In this document: in pieces, positions 61,629 to 64,000 of the stretch
How positions within the stretch are numbered: position 1 is the first letter of the stretch
Layout of the letters: every line of letters starts with the position of its first letter
Assembly (NCBI GenBank): GCA_964495375.1
Contig: CAZBWM010000034.1
Location: forward strand, 1-64,000
Reading direction: 5' to 3'
DNA length: 64,000 nucleotides
Source: JAIESQ01 sp964495375
GTDB taxonomy: Bacteria; Planctomycetota; Planctomycetia; Pirellulales; JAEUIK01
Program-made: the position numbers and the translations under genes
The notes under the pieces: generated by a model
What the model saw: only the letters and a program-made list of their open reading frames with translations
The model's database searches: none
Told to the model about the DNA's origin: nothing

Positions 61629-64000
61629 ATGAAAAGCGTGTCGATGCGCATCGCGGTTGCGACACTGAGTGCACTGTTCTGTGTCGTTGTCGGCAAATCG
61701 AGCATGGCGGCTGAGCCCGCCGTGGAGCCGGCCGCAGTCGAAGCAGTTGCTGCCAGGCTAAGCGTCGAACAAGCCGGCGCATCCGCGTTCAACGAACAGA
61801 TCGCGCCACTCTTGGTGCGCTGTTGCTTGGAATGTCACGGGCCGGGCGATCCGCACGGCGGGCTCGATCTTTCGACGCGTGAGAAAGCGTTGGCAGGTGG
61901 CGACAGCGGCGCGGTGCTCATTACTGGCAAGCCCAACGAAAGTTTGCTGATCGAGCGGCTGCGCGATGGCTCGATGCCCCCGGAAGGCAAAGAGCCGCGG
62001 CCTTCGGCCGATGAGATTGCGAAACTCGAACAATGGATCTCCGCCGGCGCCGACTGGCCCGCGGGGGAAACGCTCGATCCGCTCGCCCGCACGACGGAAC
62101 GCCGGGCTGGTCGCGATTGGTGGTCGCTGCAGCCGGTGCGCCGGCCCGACGTGCCGGCGGTGAAAGTCCAATCTCGCGTGGCCACGCCGATCGATGCCTT
62201 TTTGCTGGCGCGGCTTGAACGAGAGAATCTGACATTCAACGCGCCCGCCGATCAAGCGGCACTCGTGCGCCGCGTCACGTTCGATCTAACGGGCCTGCCA
62301 CCAATACCCGAGGAAGTGCAAGCGTTCGTGGCCGATGACCGTGCGGATGCTTACGCGCACGTCGTCGAGCGGCTGCTGGCATCACCGCGCTTCGGCGAGC
62401 GCTGGGCCCAGCATTGGCTCGACGTCGTCCGCTTCAGCGAAAGCATGGGCTTCGAGCGCGATCGTTTGCGGCAACACGCCTGGCGCTATCGCGACTGGGT
62501 GGTGGAAGCGACGAACGCCGACATGCCCTATGACGAATTCGTACGGCGTCAGTTGGCCGGCGATGCGCTGGCCCCAGACGACGCGGAGGCGGCAGTGCCG
62601 ACCGGATTTCTGGTCACTGGCCCCAACAACGACGTCGGCAACGGCAGCGAGCTGGAACGGCGCCGCGAACGGGCGGACGAGCTCGATGATTTCGTGACCA
62701 CGACGACCTCGTCGTTTTTGGGGCTGACGGTCGGTTGCGCCCGCTGCCACGACCACAAGTTTGACCCGATCGCCAGCCGCGACTACTACCGCATCGCGGC
62801 CGCGTTGTCGGGCGTGCGATTCGGCGATCGCCCCTTGGAGACGGCGGCCGCCAACGCCACGCGCAGCGAGCAGCTCAAAGCACTCGAGCACCGCAAACAA
62901 GCGCTGGCCACCGAGCGGGCGGAGCTCGACGCCCAAGTCGATCAGTTGAGCGGTGCCGCGAACAGCGTGCGGAATGAGGTCGTGTTTGCGCCAGTCTCAG
63001 CTCGCTTTGTGCGTCTGGAAATCGAGCGGACGCGCGACGGTGCGGAGCCCTGTATCGATGAGATCGAACTGTTCGGGGCCGACGCTGCCGATCAACCTGG
63101 CGCTGAGCCCGCGGCAAACGGCGCGGCGCCGCCGAACCTGGCCGCAGCCGCAACCGGCGCGAAGGCCAGCGCCTCGTCGCTCTTGCCCGGCTTCGCGATC
63201 CACCAGGTCGCACATCTGAACGATGGGCAAGTCGGCAATGCGCACAGTTGGATCAGTGCCGAGCCGCGCGGCTGGGTCCAGATCGAGTTGGCTGAGCCGC
63301 GCGAGATCGCCCGCGTGGTGTGGGGGCGTGACCGCCAGGGGCAGTTCCGCGATCGCGTGGCGCAAGAGTACCGCGTGCTGGTGTCGCTCGACGGGGCGGA
63401 GTGGAAAATGGTCGCCGAGCGCCCCGAGCCGGCAGGTAATGACGAATCAACGGCAGCGCAATTGAAAGCCGAGTTTTCGGCGGCACGGGCCGATCTCGAT
63501 CGCCGTCAAACGCTGCTCGACGCTGAGCTGGCGGCGATGCCCGCGCCCCCTGTCAGTTGGGCAGCAGTCAGTCAAACGCCCGACGCGGTTCACCTGCTCA
63601 AGCGGGGTGACGTGCAGCAGCCGGGGGACGAAATGACCGCGGGCGGGCTTTCCTGTCTGGCGGAGTTTTCGGGCGAACTAACTGTCGCGGCCGGCGCGGC
63701 GGACGGCGAGCGCCGCCGCGCCTTGGCCGATTGGATCGTCGATCGCCGCAATCCGCTCACTGCGCGGGTGATCGTCAACCGCTTGTGGCAACACCATTTT
63801 GGCGCGGGGCTGGTCGAGAACCCCAGCGACCTAGGCTTCGGCGGCGGACAGCCGAGCCATCCCGAGTTGCTCGATTGGTTGGCCGACGAACTGGTCGCCA
63901 GCGGTTGGCGGCTCAAGCACATCCATCGACTGATCCTGCTTTCGAGCGCCTATCAGCAATCGAGCCAGATCGCGCCGCCGGGCAGCAACGCGGCACGCGC
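61629..64000 (+). CDS. PSCyt1/DUF1549/DUF1553 protein with discoidin insertion, incomplete
   Basis: The reading frame is open to the window end (790 codons). A signal segment (MKSVSMRIAVATLSALFC) is followed by PSCyt1 with a single c-type haem site CLECH near residue 72 and the motif GSMPPEGKEPRPS. The DUF1549 part has PIDAFLLARLERENLTF, LASPRFGERWAQHWLDVVRF and GCARCHDHKFDPI. A discoidin (F5/8 C)-like domain is inserted at about 450-600 (ARFVRLEIERTRDGAEPCID, VQIELAEPREIARVVWGRD). The DUF1553 domain begins near 690 (RRALADWIVDRRNPLTARVI, NRLWQHHFG). This large secreted family is typical of planctomycetes; its function is not established. It may pair with a downstream DUF1501 gene. Confidence 0.9.
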   Translation, partial: MKSVSMRIAVATLSALFCVVVGKSSMAAEPAVEPAAVEAVAARLSVEQAGASAFNEQIAPLLVRCCLECHGPGDPHGGLDLSTREKALAGGDSGAVLITGKPNESLLIERLRDGSMPPEGKEPRPSADEIAKLEQWISAGADWPAGETLDPLARTTERRAGRDWWSLQPVRRPDVPAVKVQSRVATPIDAFLLARLERENLTFNAPADQAALVRRVTFDLTGLPPIPEEVQAFVADDRADAYAHVVERLLASPRFGERWAQHWLDVVRFSESMGFERDRLRQHAWRYRDWVVEATNADMPYDEFVRRQLAGDALAPDDAEAAVPTGFLVTGPNNDVGNGSELERRRERADELDDFVTTTTSSFLGLTVGCARCHDHKFDPIASRDYYRIAAALSGVRFGDRPLETAAANATRSEQLKALEHRKQALATERAELDAQVDQLSGAANSVRNEVVFAPVSARFVRLEIERTRDGAEPCIDEIELFGADAADQPGAEPAANGAAPPNLAAAATGAKASASSLLPGFAIHQVAHLNDGQVGNAHSWISAEPRGWVQIELAEPREIARVVWGRDRQGQFRDRVAQEYRVLVSLDGAEWKMVAERPEPAGNDESTAAQLKAEFSAARADLDRRQTLLDAELAAMPAPPVSWAAVSQTPDAVHLLKRGDVQQPGDEMTAGGLSCLAEFSGELTVAAGAADGERRRALADWIVDRRNPLTARVIVNRLWQHHFGAGLVENPSDLGFGGGQPSHPELLDWLADELVASGWRLKHIHRLILLSSAYQQSSQIAPPGSNAAR

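Overview
This 64 kb, GC-rich window looks like chromosomal DNA of a planctomycete, probably of the Pirellulales. The signs are two giant exported proteins with an N-terminal ALESRHMMS-type motif (a LEPRxLL-like planctomycete signature), a PSCyt1/DUF1549/DUF1553 gene with an inserted discoidin domain, an FGly-type sulfatase, very large exported proteins of unknown function, and frequent GTG/TTG starts. The taxonomy is inferred from gene content only.

Layout. 1-3.6 kb: heat-shock genes clpB (cut by the window edge) and dnaK on the minus strand, separated by palindromic repeats. 3.6-11 kb: a plus-strand housekeeping run, pheA, aroF, a small membrane protein, tpiA, secG, yicC, gmk, rpoZ, coaC and coaB, covering aromatic amino acids, glycolysis, secretion, RNA and nucleotide metabolism, and coenzyme A. 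11-15.7 kb: an exported protein of unknown function, a PfkB sugar kinase, a planctomycete-type hypothetical gene preceded by a candidate structured RNA, and an inositol-monophosphatase-like gene. 15.9-26.1 kb: two translationally coupled giant membrane proteins (1155 and 2236 aa) that by eye are built from three copies of one unit of about 1,100 residues. 26.4 kb: rimI. 27.4-41.7 kb: two tandem paralogous giant exported proteins (2200 and 2356 aa) with a dimethylformamidase-like domain and DUF4082/Ig repeats. Each is preceded by the same roughly 220-base leader with conserved hairpins, and the second carries a perfect 694-bp internal duplication.

41.7-52.3 kb, minus strand: sulfatase, tRNA-Ser(GGA), a Cys-rich exported mini-protein, a cluster of glutamine-synthetase-like ligase, aldehyde dehydrogenase and iron alcohol dehydrogenase (suggesting gamma-glutamylated amine or amino-alcohol breakdown), then a three-gene unit of anchored protein, P-loop protein lacking the Walker lysine, and ExeA-like ATPase that resembles exopolysaccharide/exosortase loci. 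52.6-64 kb, plus strand: metH, a di-haem cytochrome c, an SGNH hydrolase with a (CA)7 tract in its coding sequence, thiC, and the start of the PSCyt1/DUF1549/DUF1553 gene, which runs off the end.

The strongest candidates for undescribed biology are the three-unit giant protein pair, the promoter-to-terminator RNA at about 14.5-14.7 kb, and the duplicated structured leader of the giant surface proteins. All functional calls rest on reading motifs by eye; no database search was possible.
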